Translations under genes and position numbers: made by a program | Shown here: one piece after another, positions 43,162-52,106 of the stretch | Position numbering within the stretch: position 1 is the stretch's first letter | Layout: each line of letters opens with the position of its first letter | Assembly: GCF_003576455.2 (NCBI RefSeq) | Contig: NZ_CP032869.1 | Location: forward strand, 806,001 to 870,000 | Length of the DNA stretch: 64,000 bases | Origin: Mucilaginibacter celer | GTDB lineage: Bacteria > Bacteroidota > Bacteroidia > Sphingobacteriales > Sphingobacteriaceae | Direction of reading: 5' to 3' | The notes under the pieces: generated by a model | What the model was told of the DNA's origin: nothing | The model's database searches: none | Seen by the model: only the letters and a program-made list of their open reading frames with translations

Positions 43162-45513
43162 ATGACCTATACTAAACGGACCGTTTCCGCGGCCTTGCCG
43201 GGCAAAAAATATTTAGCTGTGTTGTTTACTGCTGCACTGTCACTTGGTTCAACCTTGTTGAAAGCGCAAAGCCCGGCGTCATACGTAAACCCATTTATTG
43301 GTGCCAGTACCAGTACTAAAGACGCGGGCACCTATCATGGCCTCGGCAAAACGTTTCCTGGCGCAACAACGCCTTACGGCATGGTGCAGGTTAGCCCGAA
43401 TACCATTACCGGTGGCGATAACGGGTCGGGCTACAGCCATGAGCAAACCAGTATAGAAGGTTTCGCCATGACACAAATGAGCGGTATTGGCTGGTACGGC
43501 GATCTGGGCAACTTTTTGGTGATACCCACCGCGGGTAAGCTTTACACCATTGCCGGTAAAATGGACGGGTCGGTAAAAGGTTATCGCAGCAATTACGATA
43601 AGAAAACGGAAAAAGCATCCGCAGGGTACTACAGCGCTTTGCTTACAGATTATAATATCAAAGCTGAAATGACTGCTGCCCCGCACAGCGGTATGCTACG
43701 TTTTACTTTCCCGCAGCAAAAAGATTCACGCATCCAGATAGACCTCGCCCGCAGGGTAGGTGGAACGTCAACCTTGCAATACGTAAAAGTCGTTAATGCC
43801 AATACCATAGAAGGCTGGATGAAATGCACGCCCGACGGCGGCGGCTGGGGCAATGGCGATGGCAAGGCCGATTATACCGTTTACTTCTATGCCGAATTCA
43901 GCAAACCACTCAAAGATTTCGGCGTTTGGACAGCCGATATCCCCGACGACTGGAAACGTAAACTGGACGAAGTAGCCAGCGACAAATACCTCGAAAGGGT
44001 TGCTCAATCAACCATATTGAAAGGCGTTAAAGAAAAGCAGGGTAAACATTTAGGCTTCTACACCGAATTTAATACCAAAGCCAACGAGCAGGTATTGCTT
44101 AAAACAGGCATCTCTTTCGTAAGTATCGCGGGAGCGAAAAATAACCTTAACACCGAGATCAAAGACTGGAATTTCGACGGTGTACATCAAAAAGCAGTAG
44201 CCCTTTGGAACAACGCGCTGGCCAAAGCAAGTGTTCAAGGCGGCACTACCGAAGAAAAAACTGTTTTCTATACCGCATTATACCACACCATGATCGATCC
44301 GCGCATCGTGAGCGATGTTGACGGGCATTATATGGGGGGCGATGGCAAGGTTCATCAAACCACATCATTCCAAAAACGTACAATTTTTAGCGGCTGGGAT
44401 GTTTTCCGTAGCCAGATGCCTTTGCAAACCATTATCAACCCGGCTTTGGTGAATGATATGGTGAACTCGCTGGTAACACTTGCCGATGAGAAGAAGAAGG
44501 ATTACCTGGAACGCTGGGAGCTCTTAAATGCTTACAGTGGCTGCATGATCGGTAACCCCGCGGTATCGGTTATTGCCGATGCTTATGCAAAGGGGATCAG
44601 GAATTTTAATGTGCCTGAGGCATACCGCCTCTCGGTTGGCTCGGTAGAAAAATTTGGTAATGGCGATAAAGGCTTTACCGGCGGCGATTTGAGCCTTTCC
44701 TATACTTTAGAGTATGCCTATACCGACTGGTGCGTTGGCCAACTGGCCAAAAACTTAGGCAAAACCGCCGATTTTAAAAAATATAACCAACGCGGCGAAG
44801 CGTACAAAAATGTATTCGATCCCGAAAAAGGCTGGTACCGCCCCAAAGATGATAACGGTCAATGGAAAGCCTGGCCTGATTCGGCCAAAACAAAACAATG
44901 GTATGGCACTATTGAAAGTAACCCATATCAGCAAGGCTGGTTTGTTCCGCAGGATGTAGCCGGAATGGCCAAAATGATGGGCGGGAAGGATAAAACCATT
45001 GCCGATCTGAACAATTTTTTCGAAAAGGCACCCGATAATATGATGTGGAACGATTTCTATAACCACGCCAACGAGCCGGTTCACCACGTACCGTTTTTAT
45101 ACAACCGACTGGGTGCGCCATGGCTCACCCAAAAATGGACAAGGGAGATTTGCCGTCGCGCTTACCATAACTCGGTTGAAGGTTTGGTAGGTAATGAAGA
45201 TGTAGGGCAAATGTCGGCCTGGTATGTATTGGCTGCCAGTGGTTTGCACCCTGTTTGCCCGGGCGATACCAGGCAGGAAATTACCAGTCCGGTATTTAAT
45301 AAAGTGGTTTTGAGGCTTGATCCTAAATATGCTAAGGGCAAAACGTTTACTATTACTGCTTTTAATAACTCGGCGAGTAATATGTATATCCAAAGCGCTA
45401 AGCTGAATGGTAAGGCTTACAATAAATGTTATTTGGATTATAAGGATATAGCAGCCGGGGGGAGCCTGGAGCTTACGATGGGCGATAAACCGAATGAGGG
45501 CTGGGGGATTTAA
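43162..45513 (+). CDS. Secreted GH92-family glycosidase (alpha-mannosidase family)
   Basis: This 783-residue enzyme has a signal peptide ending TLLKAQ and a GH92 sequence from SYVNPFIGASTSTKDAGTYH onward. Conserved blocks include GKTFPGATTPYGMVQVSPNT, FYTALYHTMIDPRI, TIFSGWDVFRSQMPL, VPFLYNRLGAPWLTQKW and GNEDVGQMSAWYVLAASGLH. GH92 enzymes are calcium-dependent exo-alpha-mannosidases of N-glycans and fungal mannans. The frame is open to 43075, but that would include the operator at 43077, so the ATG at 43162 is chosen. With the GH38-like protein it points to a mannose-containing glycan as substrate of the region. Confidence 0.93.
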   Translation: MTYTKRTVSAALPGKKYLAVLFTAALSLGSTLLKAQSPASYVNPFIGASTSTKDAGTYHGLGKTFPGATTPYGMVQVSPNTITGGDNGSGYSHEQTSIEGFAMTQMSGIGWYGDLGNFLVIPTAGKLYTIAGKMDGSVKGYRSNYDKKTEKASAGYYSALLTDYNIKAEMTAAPHSGMLRFTFPQQKDSRIQIDLARRVGGTSTLQYVKVVNANTIEGWMKCTPDGGGWGNGDGKADYTVYFYAEFSKPLKDFGVWTADIPDDWKRKLDEVASDKYLERVAQSTILKGVKEKQGKHLGFYTEFNTKANEQVLLKTGISFVSIAGAKNNLNTEIKDWNFDGVHQKAVALWNNALAKASVQGGTTEEKTVFYTALYHTMIDPRIVSDVDGHYMGGDGKVHQTTSFQKRTIFSGWDVFRSQMPLQTIINPALVNDMVNSLVTLADEKKKDYLERWELLNAYSGCMIGNPAVSVIADAYAKGIRNFNVPEAYRLSVGSVEKFGNGDKGFTGGDLSLSYTLEYAYTDWCVGQLAKNLGKTADFKKYNQRGEAYKNVFDPEKGWYRPKDDNGQWKAWPDSAKTKQWYGTIESNPYQQGWFVPQDVAGMAKMMGGKDKTIADLNNFFEKAPDNMMWNDFYNHANEPVHHVPFLYNRLGAPWLTQKWTREICRRAYHNSVEGLVGNEDVGQMSAWYVLAASGLHPVCPGDTRQEITSPVFNKVVLRLDPKYAKGKTFTITAFNNSASNMYIQSAKLNGKAYNKCYLDYKDIAAGGSLELTMGDKPNEGWGI

Positions 45514-45613
45514 GAGAGGATAACAAAAACCAGAACCCGTCATTGCGGGGAACCAAGTAACCGTAAGAAAGCCGAGAGGGTATGTAGATCCGCCATGCCA
45601 TTCACCACCACGT

Positions 45614-45702
45614 CATTGCGAGGCACGAAGCAATCGCACGGAAGCCGAGCCGCTATGCGCGACCGCTTCGTACAGTTCGCGATTGCTTCGTGCTTCGCAA
45701 TG
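45614..45702. repeat. Dispersed inverted repeat (REP-like)
   Basis: A 24-base arm starting CATTGCGAGGCACGAAGCAA (45614-45637) is repeated in inverse orientation at 45679-45702 with one mismatch. The flanks (45540-45612) hold another GTCATTGCG start. This family of intergenic repeats is widespread in bacteria. The 580-bp gap between 45513 and 46093 holds nothing else that can be supported as a gene; minus-strand frames of 90-120 residues are made of repeat sequence. Confidence 0.65.
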
Positions 45703-45831
45703 AGGTGATGGGTAAAACGAAGCGTTATGGGTGAAAAAAACGCGGCTGTAAAAACGCGCGGTGGCCCGACAGAAAAGCGGGCCGGGCGTATGGCCTTGCG
45801 GGCTGAAGCTTTTTTCTGTCTTGGGTTTTTG

Positions 45832-45859
45832 GTTACTTTTGGGCCAAGCCAAAAGTAAC
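45832..45859. repeat. Dispersed hairpin element, copy 1
   Basis: GTTACTTTTGG (45832-45842) and CCAAAAGTAAC (45849-45859) form a perfect 11-bp stem with loop GCCAAG, preceded by a T-rich TTGGGTTTTTG. A related hairpin with a T-rich lead lies at 63436. Both end stretches of GC-rich, gene-free DNA. Confidence 0.6.
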
Positions 45860-46093
45860 AGCCTCCGCGGCAAATGAGCGGCCAATGATTATAGTATTGC
45901 ATAAAGCCGTTGTGAACCTAAATGCCGGATGCAAGCGAACTACGAAGACATAGCAAGCGGTACTTGGGCTAAAGCCCTATCATCGAGTTCTATCAACCGT
46001 TGGTTAAAATCAACGGCAATGAAGTTTGAATAGCAGGATCGACACAAATAATTTTAAACAACATCTGAAAAGACATAATTATAAACCCAAATT

Positions 46094-46109
46094 GCTAAAA
46101 CGATTTATA
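46094..46109. promoter_or_regulatory. Palindromic operator, copy D, next to the start codon
   Basis: GCTAAAACGATTTATA ends 5 bp before the ATG at 46115. A regulator bound here would cover the start of the transcript or the ribosome-binding region. Confidence 0.6.
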
Positions 46110-46114
46110 AAATA

Positions 46115-47500
46115 ATGAAAAAATTATACTTACTACTCCTGGCCGCTTGCGCAACCCTATTCGCCAGCGCCCAAAAAATAGCCCCCTTTAAAGCCGGCGA
46201 TAGGATAGCCTTTGTAGGCAACAGCATTACCGATGGTGGCCACTACCACTCTTATATCTGGCTGTATTACATGACGCATTTGCCCAACACCCGCATCACC
46301 TGCTACAACGTAGGGATAGGCGGTGACGCTATTAACCAGATCTACGACAGGTTTGACGATGATGTATTTTCAAAAAAGCCCAACGTGCTCACCCTAACCT
46401 GGGGCATGAACGATAGCGGCTATTTTGAATGGTATCGTGCCGATGCCAAAGATGTAATGGCCAAAAAGCTGGAAAACAGCTACAAATACTATGCTTTGGT
46501 TGAAGAAAAGCTGAAACAACACGCTGATATTCGTAAGATCTACATCTTAGGTTCACCTTACGATGACGCGTCAAAGTTCAACAACAAAAATCTGTATCCC
46601 GGCAAACGTGCCTTTTTTTCAAACCTGATTGATTTCCAGGAGCAGGCCGCAAAAAAGAATGGCTACGGTTATGTTGATTTCTTTCACCCGATGACAGCGA
46701 TCAATCAGCGAGAACAGGCTAAAGATTCAACCTATAGCCTAACCCCTAACGACAGGATCCATCCGGATAATGATGGTCACCTGGTGATGGCTTACCTTTT
46801 CCTTAAAACGCAGGGATTGGATAATCAGCCGGTTGCCGAGATAGGGGTAAATGCGCAAAGCAAAACCGTATCTAAATCGGTTAACTGCCTCGTTAGCAAT
46901 GTTGTAGCCAATGCCGATTCGGTGAGTTTTAATTATTTAGCCAATTCACTGCCTTATCCTTTGGATACCATTCCACGTGCATGGGGTAACCGGAAACCGC
47001 AGTCGGATGCTTTGAAGGTGATCCCTTTTACCAAAGAGTTTAACCAGGAGATATTATCAGTTAAAGGATTGAAAGGCAGCGATTATGATGTTTTGATAGA
47101 TGGCGAGCAGATGGGTCGCTGGTCGGCTAAGCAACTGGCAGATGGGGTTAACATGGCTGAGATCACTACCACGCCGCAATATCAGCAGGCTATTCAGATC
47201 CGTGAATTAAACGAGGAGCGTTGGGAGATTGAACGCCGTTTCAGAAACTACAACTGGATCCAGTTCGACTTTTTAAAAGAGAAAGGCCTGTTGCACAAGG
47301 ATAACAACGCCGCTATGGATAGCGTGAAAAAATATTCCCGTACAAATCCGTTTGTTAACGGCAACAAGGATAACTACAGCCGTGCGCGCTATAAAAGCCT
47401 GCGCGATGCCTGGCAAAAAGAAATGGATGTGCTGATAGATGAGATCTATGCCATCAACAAGCCCAAAAATCACCGTATTACTGTTATCGCCGCCAAATAA
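46115..47500 (+). CDS. Secreted SGNH/GDSL hydrolase, paralogue of the protein at 38917
   Basis: This 461-residue protein has a signal peptide ending LFASAQ (residue 20) and the SGNH blocks VGNSITDGGHYHSY (34-47, nucleophile Ser37), NVGIGGDAIN, TWGMNDSGY and DRIHPDNDG. As in its paralogue, block I is GNS rather than GDS and about 230 residues follow the catalytic domain. These include a conserved NYLANSLPYPLDTIP stretch and a long helical end. It was probably produced by an old duplication with the gene at 38917. The esterase gene at 47524 begins 23 bp after its stop, so deacylation of one substrate by both enzymes is likely. Confidence 0.88.
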   Translation: MKKLYLLLLAACATLFASAQKIAPFKAGDRIAFVGNSITDGGHYHSYIWLYYMTHLPNTRITCYNVGIGGDAINQIYDRFDDDVFSKKPNVLTLTWGMNDSGYFEWYRADAKDVMAKKLENSYKYYALVEEKLKQHADIRKIYILGSPYDDASKFNNKNLYPGKRAFFSNLIDFQEQAAKKNGYGYVDFFHPMTAINQREQAKDSTYSLTPNDRIHPDNDGHLVMAYLFLKTQGLDNQPVAEIGVNAQSKTVSKSVNCLVSNVVANADSVSFNYLANSLPYPLDTIPRAWGNRKPQSDALKVIPFTKEFNQEILSVKGLKGSDYDVLIDGEQMGRWSAKQLADGVNMAEITTTPQYQQAIQIRELNEERWEIERRFRNYNWIQFDFLKEKGLLHKDNNAAMDSVKKYSRTNPFVNGNKDNYSRARYKSLRDAWQKEMDVLIDEIYAINKPKNHRITVIAAK

Positions 47501-47523
47501 CGCAGTCTGAATTTGTTTAAGCT

Positions 47524-48351
47524 ATGAATATCTTTAAAAAATTACTTTTTATAACCATTGTATTTTTTGCCGCCGCGGTAAAGGTTAACGCGGCTACTGT
47601 TGATACCGTGCTCACTCACAGTGCGGCAATGCGCAAGGATATTAAAGCGGTGGTTATCAAACCTGCCGACTATTCTGCCACAAAAAAATACCCGGTTTTA
47701 TACCTGCTGCACGGTTTTAGCGGTAACTACAGCGATTGGATCCTGAAAGTGCCAGCTATCACCAAACTGGCCGATCAATACCACGTGATCATAGCCTGCG
47801 CCGATGGCAATTTTGCAGGCTGGTACTATGATAGCCCTATGAACAAGGATTGGCAGTACGAAACCTACGTAGGTACTGAGCTGGTTGGTTACATGGATAA
47901 ACACTATTCAACCATAGCCAACAGAACAGGGCGGGCCATTACCGGCCTTAGCATGGGCGGCCATGGTGCCATGTATATCGGCTTTAAGCACCAGGATACT
48001 TTTGGCGCTGTGGGCAGCATGAGTGGGGTGGTAGATATCAGGCCCTTTGCGGATGCTTTTGGCATTGAGCAGGTGCTGGGCAAATACAACGAACACCCCG
48101 AAACCTGGGAAAAAAACAGCGTGATCAATATGATCTACCTGTTAAAGCCTAATTCATTGGCTATTACGTTTGATTGCGGGTATGATGATTTCACGTTCCA
48201 GGTTAACGTGGCTTTTCATGATCAGCTGCTGATGCGCAAAATTCCTCACGATTTTACTATCCGTCCGGGTTCGCATAACTGGGAATACTGGAGTAATTCG
48301 ATTGTTTACCAGATGTTGTTTTTTAGCCGGTTCTTCACTAACGCAAAGTAG
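47524..48351 (+). CDS. Secreted alpha/beta-hydrolase esterase
   Basis: This 275-residue protein has a signal peptide ending KVNAAT and an esterase-D-like alpha/beta-hydrolase fold. The oxyanion region is YPVLYLLHGFSGNYSDW (about 57-73), the nucleophile elbow is GLSMGGHGAM (about 141-150), and the histidine is probably in RPGSHNWEYW near the C-terminus. The acid is probably in TFDCGYDDF. Related enzymes remove acetyl or feruloyl groups from plant polysaccharides, or act on S-formylglutathione. It is co-transcribed with the SGNH hydrolase upstream. No gene occurs between its stop and the operators before the susD gene. Confidence 0.9.
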   Translation: MNIFKKLLFITIVFFAAAVKVNAATVDTVLTHSAAMRKDIKAVVIKPADYSATKKYPVLYLLHGFSGNYSDWILKVPAITKLADQYHVIIACADGNFAGWYYDSPMNKDWQYETYVGTELVGYMDKHYSTIANRTGRAITGLSMGGHGAMYIGFKHQDTFGAVGSMSGVVDIRPFADAFGIEQVLGKYNEHPETWEKNSVINMIYLLKPNSLAITFDCGYDDFTFQVNVAFHDQLLMRKIPHDFTIRPGSHNWEYWSNSIVYQMLFFSRFFTNAK

Positions 48352-48477
48352 GGGATAGTGTTTTTAACTATTCCTTACCTCGCTTGTAATATAAAGCCCT
48401 GTTCTTAAATACTTTTTCAATTTTCGGGCTGATTTAATGCAAGAAAAATAAATTTTGAAAAAGTAAAGAAAAATTTT

Positions 48478-48493
48478 GCTAAATCGTTTTTAT
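48478..48493. promoter_or_regulatory. Palindromic operator, copy E
   Basis: GCTAAATCGTTTTTAT carries the left half-site and CG centre. It is 168 bp before the susD start and 111 bp before copy F. A half-site-like TTAGC (48503-48507) follows. The gene-free stretch 48352-48661 otherwise holds only AT-rich leader sequence. Confidence 0.5.
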
Positions 48494-48588
48494 AATTTAA
48501 ATTAGCAATCAGATTCAATATCTGTTATAAACCAATTAATACAAACACAGTTTTTCGAAGTAAATCAGCGATTGATTATCCTCTTTTT

Positions 48589-48604
48589 GCTAAATCGATT
48601 TTAA
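48589..48604. promoter_or_regulatory. Palindromic operator, copy F
   Basis: GCTAAATCGATTTTAA lies 57 bp before the susD start at 48662. It differs from copy A only in its last two positions. With copy E it could allow looping over the susD promoter. Confidence 0.6.
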
Positions 48605-48661
48605 GATTTTTTAAAAATTGAGTTACTGTGTAAGCAATGCTATTGTAATTAAACCTATAAT

Positions 48662-50452
48662 ATGAGAAAACTTTACTTTCAAAATGTTTCTTTTTGGGTA
48701 TGCGGGTTGTTGATGCTGGGCATAGCTTCCTGTAAAAAAGGAGGTTTCCTTGGTGCAACTTCCACAACCGACCTTACACAGGCAACTGTGTTTAAGGATA
48801 GCGCCCGTACAGCAGGTTTCCTGGCAAATATTTACTCAAACATCAATTACAGCGCCAGTCCCACGCGTTTTGTTTATGATCCCCTGGGTAAAGGCGTTAT
48901 TTGCGGAGGTTTGGAAGCTGCTACCGACGAGGCCGAACCTTCGCACGCTTTTTCAACAACGGCCTCCGCGTTCGCAACCGGCACAGTAAACGCTGGTATT
49001 GTTGATGACGGACCGTACAGAACCTGCTACAACAATATCCGTTCGGTTAACCAGTTTCTGAAAAACCTGCCCATAACTCCAATCAAAGCCTCAAATAAAG
49101 CTTTAATGATTGCCGAAGCCCGTTTTTTGCGTGCCTGGTACTATGCCATATTGCTTAAGCATTATGGTGGTGTGCCAATGGTTGGTGATAGCATCATGAC
49201 CTACGAAACGCCCATCAATGTAAAACGCAGTACATACGCTGATTGTGTAAATTACATCACATCCGAGTTGGACGCAGCCGGTGCTGTATTGCCCGTAACA
49301 CAAACCGGGGCCGACTATGGTCGCGCGTCGCGGGGCGCTTGTCTGGCCTTGAAAGCTCGTGTGCTGTTGTACGCTGCCAGTCCGCTTTTTAATGGTACTA
49401 CATTAATTGCCGATGCCGGTGGTAAAACAGATCCGGCACTGGTGGGTTACCCAACGGCCGATGCTAATCGCTGGAAGCTGGCTAAAGATGCCGCCGCTTC
49501 GGTTATCAGCTTAAATGCTTATACATTAAATACCGTTCCTCCGGCTAACGTTGATGCCTCTACGCCGGGCGCGGGTTTCCAGGGTTTGTTTCCGCAGCGC
49601 GTAAACTCCGAGTATATTTTTGAATTTATGAGGCCAGGTAACTCCGATCTGGAAAATCTTTTCCTGCCGCCATCAAGGGCAGGGGCAAATGGCGCTTTCC
49701 CTTACCAGGGACTGGTTGATGCCTTCCCCATGAAAAATGGCAAGCTGATAACCGACCCAACATCGGGCTACGACCCCAATAACCCCTACGCTAACCGCGA
49801 TCCGCGTTTAGATTACAGCATCATTCATGATCAAACGGTTCTGTTGGTACGTTTAGGAAATGGTACTGTTGACGGCAGGGCTCCCGTTAATATATTTCTC
49901 GGCAGTTACAACGGTAATGTTACGGGCCAGGATGCCGTGCGCCAGGGTACCCCAACGGGCTATTATCGCAATAAAATGCTCGATCCCAACGCTATTGCCG
50001 CCACGCTGCAATCAAATAGCCAGCGCGTGTTGCCGCTTATCCGTTATGCCGAAGTGCTGCTAAATTATGCCGAGGCTGCTAACGAATTTGACGGCCCCAC
50101 AAATGAGGTATATACCTCTATGAACATGATCAGGCAGCGGGCGGGCCTAAGCCCATCGGCCTTGCCTGCCGGTTTAAGCAAAGAAGAGATGCGTAAATAC
50201 ATCCAGAATGAAAGGCGTATTGAACTTGCTTTTGAAGAACACCGCTTTTGGGACGTAAGACGCTGGAAAATTGCCGGCGATACCGAAAATATCCAATCGC
50301 AGGGTATGGAGGTTAAGCGTACCAATACCACGGCTACCTTCACCAAGTTTAACGTAACCAAGCACAATTTCAGGGCGGCAATGTACTTATGGCCTTTCCC
50401 GCTTAGCGAAACTGGCAAATCTCCCACGTTGGTACAAAACCCCGGCTATTAA
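48662..50452 (+). CDS. susD: SusD/RagB-family surface lipoprotein (first of the double locus)
   Basis: This 596-residue lipoprotein (lipobox GIASC, cysteine 24) has SusD features. These are a TPR-like region (AEARFLRAWYYAILLKHYGG), the GACLALKARVLLYAASPLFN block, LPLIRYAEVLLNYAEAANEF, MRKYIQNERRIELAFEEHRF and the terminal GKSPTLVQNPGY. It is the first gene after two operators and opens the operon susD - DUF5004 - DUF4961 - susC - susD - susC. Its SusC partner is not adjacent; the nearest is at 52107, after two small surface lipoproteins. Confidence 0.93.
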   Translation: MRKLYFQNVSFWVCGLLMLGIASCKKGGFLGATSTTDLTQATVFKDSARTAGFLANIYSNINYSASPTRFVYDPLGKGVICGGLEAATDEAEPSHAFSTTASAFATGTVNAGIVDDGPYRTCYNNIRSVNQFLKNLPITPIKASNKALMIAEARFLRAWYYAILLKHYGGVPMVGDSIMTYETPINVKRSTYADCVNYITSELDAAGAVLPVTQTGADYGRASRGACLALKARVLLYAASPLFNGTTLIADAGGKTDPALVGYPTADANRWKLAKDAAASVISLNAYTLNTVPPANVDASTPGAGFQGLFPQRVNSEYIFEFMRPGNSDLENLFLPPSRAGANGAFPYQGLVDAFPMKNGKLITDPTSGYDPNNPYANRDPRLDYSIIHDQTVLLVRLGNGTVDGRAPVNIFLGSYNGNVTGQDAVRQGTPTGYYRNKMLDPNAIAATLQSNSQRVLPLIRYAEVLLNYAEAANEFDGPTNEVYTSMNMIRQRAGLSPSALPAGLSKEEMRKYIQNERRIELAFEEHRFWDVRRWKIAGDTENIQSQGMEVKRTNTTATFTKFNVTKHNFRAAMYLWPFPLSETGKSPTLVQNPGY

Positions 50453-50479
50453 TCACAAGTCATTTTTATTCAGGATAAT

Positions 50480-50920
50480 ATGAAAAGAATTTTTAAACAG
50501 AAACAGCATTTCCTGTTGTTAACGCTTATCGCGTTAATCTGGACATCGTGCAAGGTAGATAAGGTGCTTCCTGTAAACGAATCAGTTAAAGATATTTCGG
50601 GTAACTGGAAAGTGTTAAAAGCCAGCCGGAACGGTACCGATTTAACCACCTTGGTTGATTTTGGCCAGTTCAGGGTAAAGTTTGATGCGCAGGGCAATTA
50701 CACACTGGTTAACCCGCTGCCATTTGTAGTGAACCAGGATGGCAATTATAAACTGGACGACCCGAACTATCCATTTAAAATAGCATTTACGCCAACCGGC
50801 GGCCAGGCGGTGGGCATTGTATTCAACTACCCCATTGTAGGAGGGGCAAGGCAGCTTAACCTTACGTTTAGCCCCGGCTGCAGCCTCAATACCTACACTT
50901 ACACCTTAGTGAAAGAATAA
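50480..50920 (+). CDS. DUF5004-type surface lipoprotein
   Basis: This 146-residue protein has a lipobox (WTSC, cysteine 24) and a lipocalin-like beta-rich body with VKDISGNWKVLKASRNGTDL, FRVKFDAQGNYTLVNPLPFV and GGARQLNLTFSPGC. The pattern matches small DUF5004 proteins encoded in SusCD loci, from memory. These are thought to bind glycans or to assist the import complex on the cell surface; function is unproven. It lies 27 bp after the susD gene and 25 bp before a DUF4961-type gene, between the susD and susC genes they probably serve. Confidence 0.7.
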   Translation: MKRIFKQKQHFLLLTLIALIWTSCKVDKVLPVNESVKDISGNWKVLKASRNGTDLTTLVDFGQFRVKFDAQGNYTLVNPLPFVVNQDGNYKLDDPNYPFKIAFTPTGGQAVGIVFNYPIVGGARQLNLTFSPGCSLNTYTYTLVKE

Positions 50921-50945
50921 CTGATAAATACTTAAAAGCATATAA

Positions 50946-51986
50946 ATGAGAACACGTTTACATATTAAAGGAAAATACTTGTGGAGCTCGTGCGCGCTTA
51001 TTTTACTGGCATTGGTATTTAGCTTTTGTCATACTAAAATAACAGGCGTTACCGGTCCGGCCACTGCTACCGTTGGCCAAACCATTAACATTGGTGTTGA
51101 TGTAGATGTTTCTACCAATTATTTTGGCAGCGATACCTACAGCGGCAACGTAATTATTGCCGTACTGCTACCTAAAGGCTGGAAAGGTAAAGATAACATG
51201 ACCGCCACCTATACCAGCGGTAAAGGAAACGGCAACATGGTTTTTACCCCGGCCAGCGCTATCGCGCCAAACACCAACGGTTTAACCTGGGTGGCCGCGC
51301 TTAAAAACAAGTTTCAAATTGCAGGCAACCTTATTGATGATATGGAGTGGGTGATTATGCAAACCGATCAGCCGCTTAAATGGCAAAACGGCGATAAGTT
51401 TGTTGGTAATTGTGCTATCAAATTGAAGGTTGCTGCCGATGGTAACGCCACCAGCTTTAAACCCGCTTATGTAGTTGCACAAACGCTTGACGGTTTAAAA
51501 GATGATCCGGGCCTGGCAGATGGCGCGCCATGGGGCCCTGATGCGGTTTACTATAACCTGTACAAAGGCGATTGCTTTACAGTAACAGGCGGCACCGGTG
51601 ATTTTATCGATTTCTGTAACCCGCAGTTAACCAGTATCGACCCACCAAAATCATTGGATAATGATTTTATTACCCTTACTTATAACAATACCATTACCAA
51701 TACCGGCTTAGATAACCCGCAGGCAGTTTATTTATGCGCCACAGCCACCACCAGCGATGGCAAAACCTTAACAGTTTGCGAGCAAACGGAAAAAACTAAG
51801 CTAACCCAAACGGGGGCTAAAACCGGCTTATATAAACTTACGTTTTGGCCGCACCAGTTTTTTGGCGCTACGGCATCGCAAACCATTGTAAGCATGAGCT
51901 ACTACATCACCAACCAGGCAGGTACCATTAAGGTTGGCTATGGTGGAACGTCTGATCCGTTCACTTTTAAGTTCAGGTGTACTTAA
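50946..51986 (+). CDS. DUF4961-type surface lipoprotein
   Basis: This 346-residue protein has a signal segment and a probable lipid-attachment cysteine at residue 28 (VFSFCHTK), although SFC is not an ideal lipobox. The body is beta-rich and Ig-like (GPATATVGQTINIGVDVDVS; VIIAVLLPKGWKGKDN), with a C-terminal part QTIVSMSYYITNQAGTIKVG. Proteins of the DUF4961 group occur beside SusCD genes and are presumed glycan-binding surface proteins. The assignment is from memory of the family pattern. It forms a pair with the DUF5004-type gene just upstream. Confidence 0.65.
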   Translation: MRTRLHIKGKYLWSSCALILLALVFSFCHTKITGVTGPATATVGQTINIGVDVDVSTNYFGSDTYSGNVIIAVLLPKGWKGKDNMTATYTSGKGNGNMVFTPASAIAPNTNGLTWVAALKNKFQIAGNLIDDMEWVIMQTDQPLKWQNGDKFVGNCAIKLKVAADGNATSFKPAYVVAQTLDGLKDDPGLADGAPWGPDAVYYNLYKGDCFTVTGGTGDFIDFCNPQLTSIDPPKSLDNDFITLTYNNTITNTGLDNPQAVYLCATATTSDGKTLTVCEQTEKTKLTQTGAKTGLYKLTFWPHQFFGATASQTIVSMSYYITNQAGTIKVGYGGTSDPFTFKFRCT

Positions 51987-52106
51987 TATAGTTATAGAAT
52001 TATAAATATCTAAAATACAGGTTTTTGTATTCGTTTTTTGCTGATTGAAAAACGGATGCCCGGGCCCTTATTACGTTTATTCTGTTAACAACTTAAATCT
52101 GATTTT

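Noticed and set aside
45540..45902. Minus-strand frames of 120 and 90 residues
   Set aside because: They run through dispersed inverted repeats and a hairpin; the protein sequence reflects repeat DNA.
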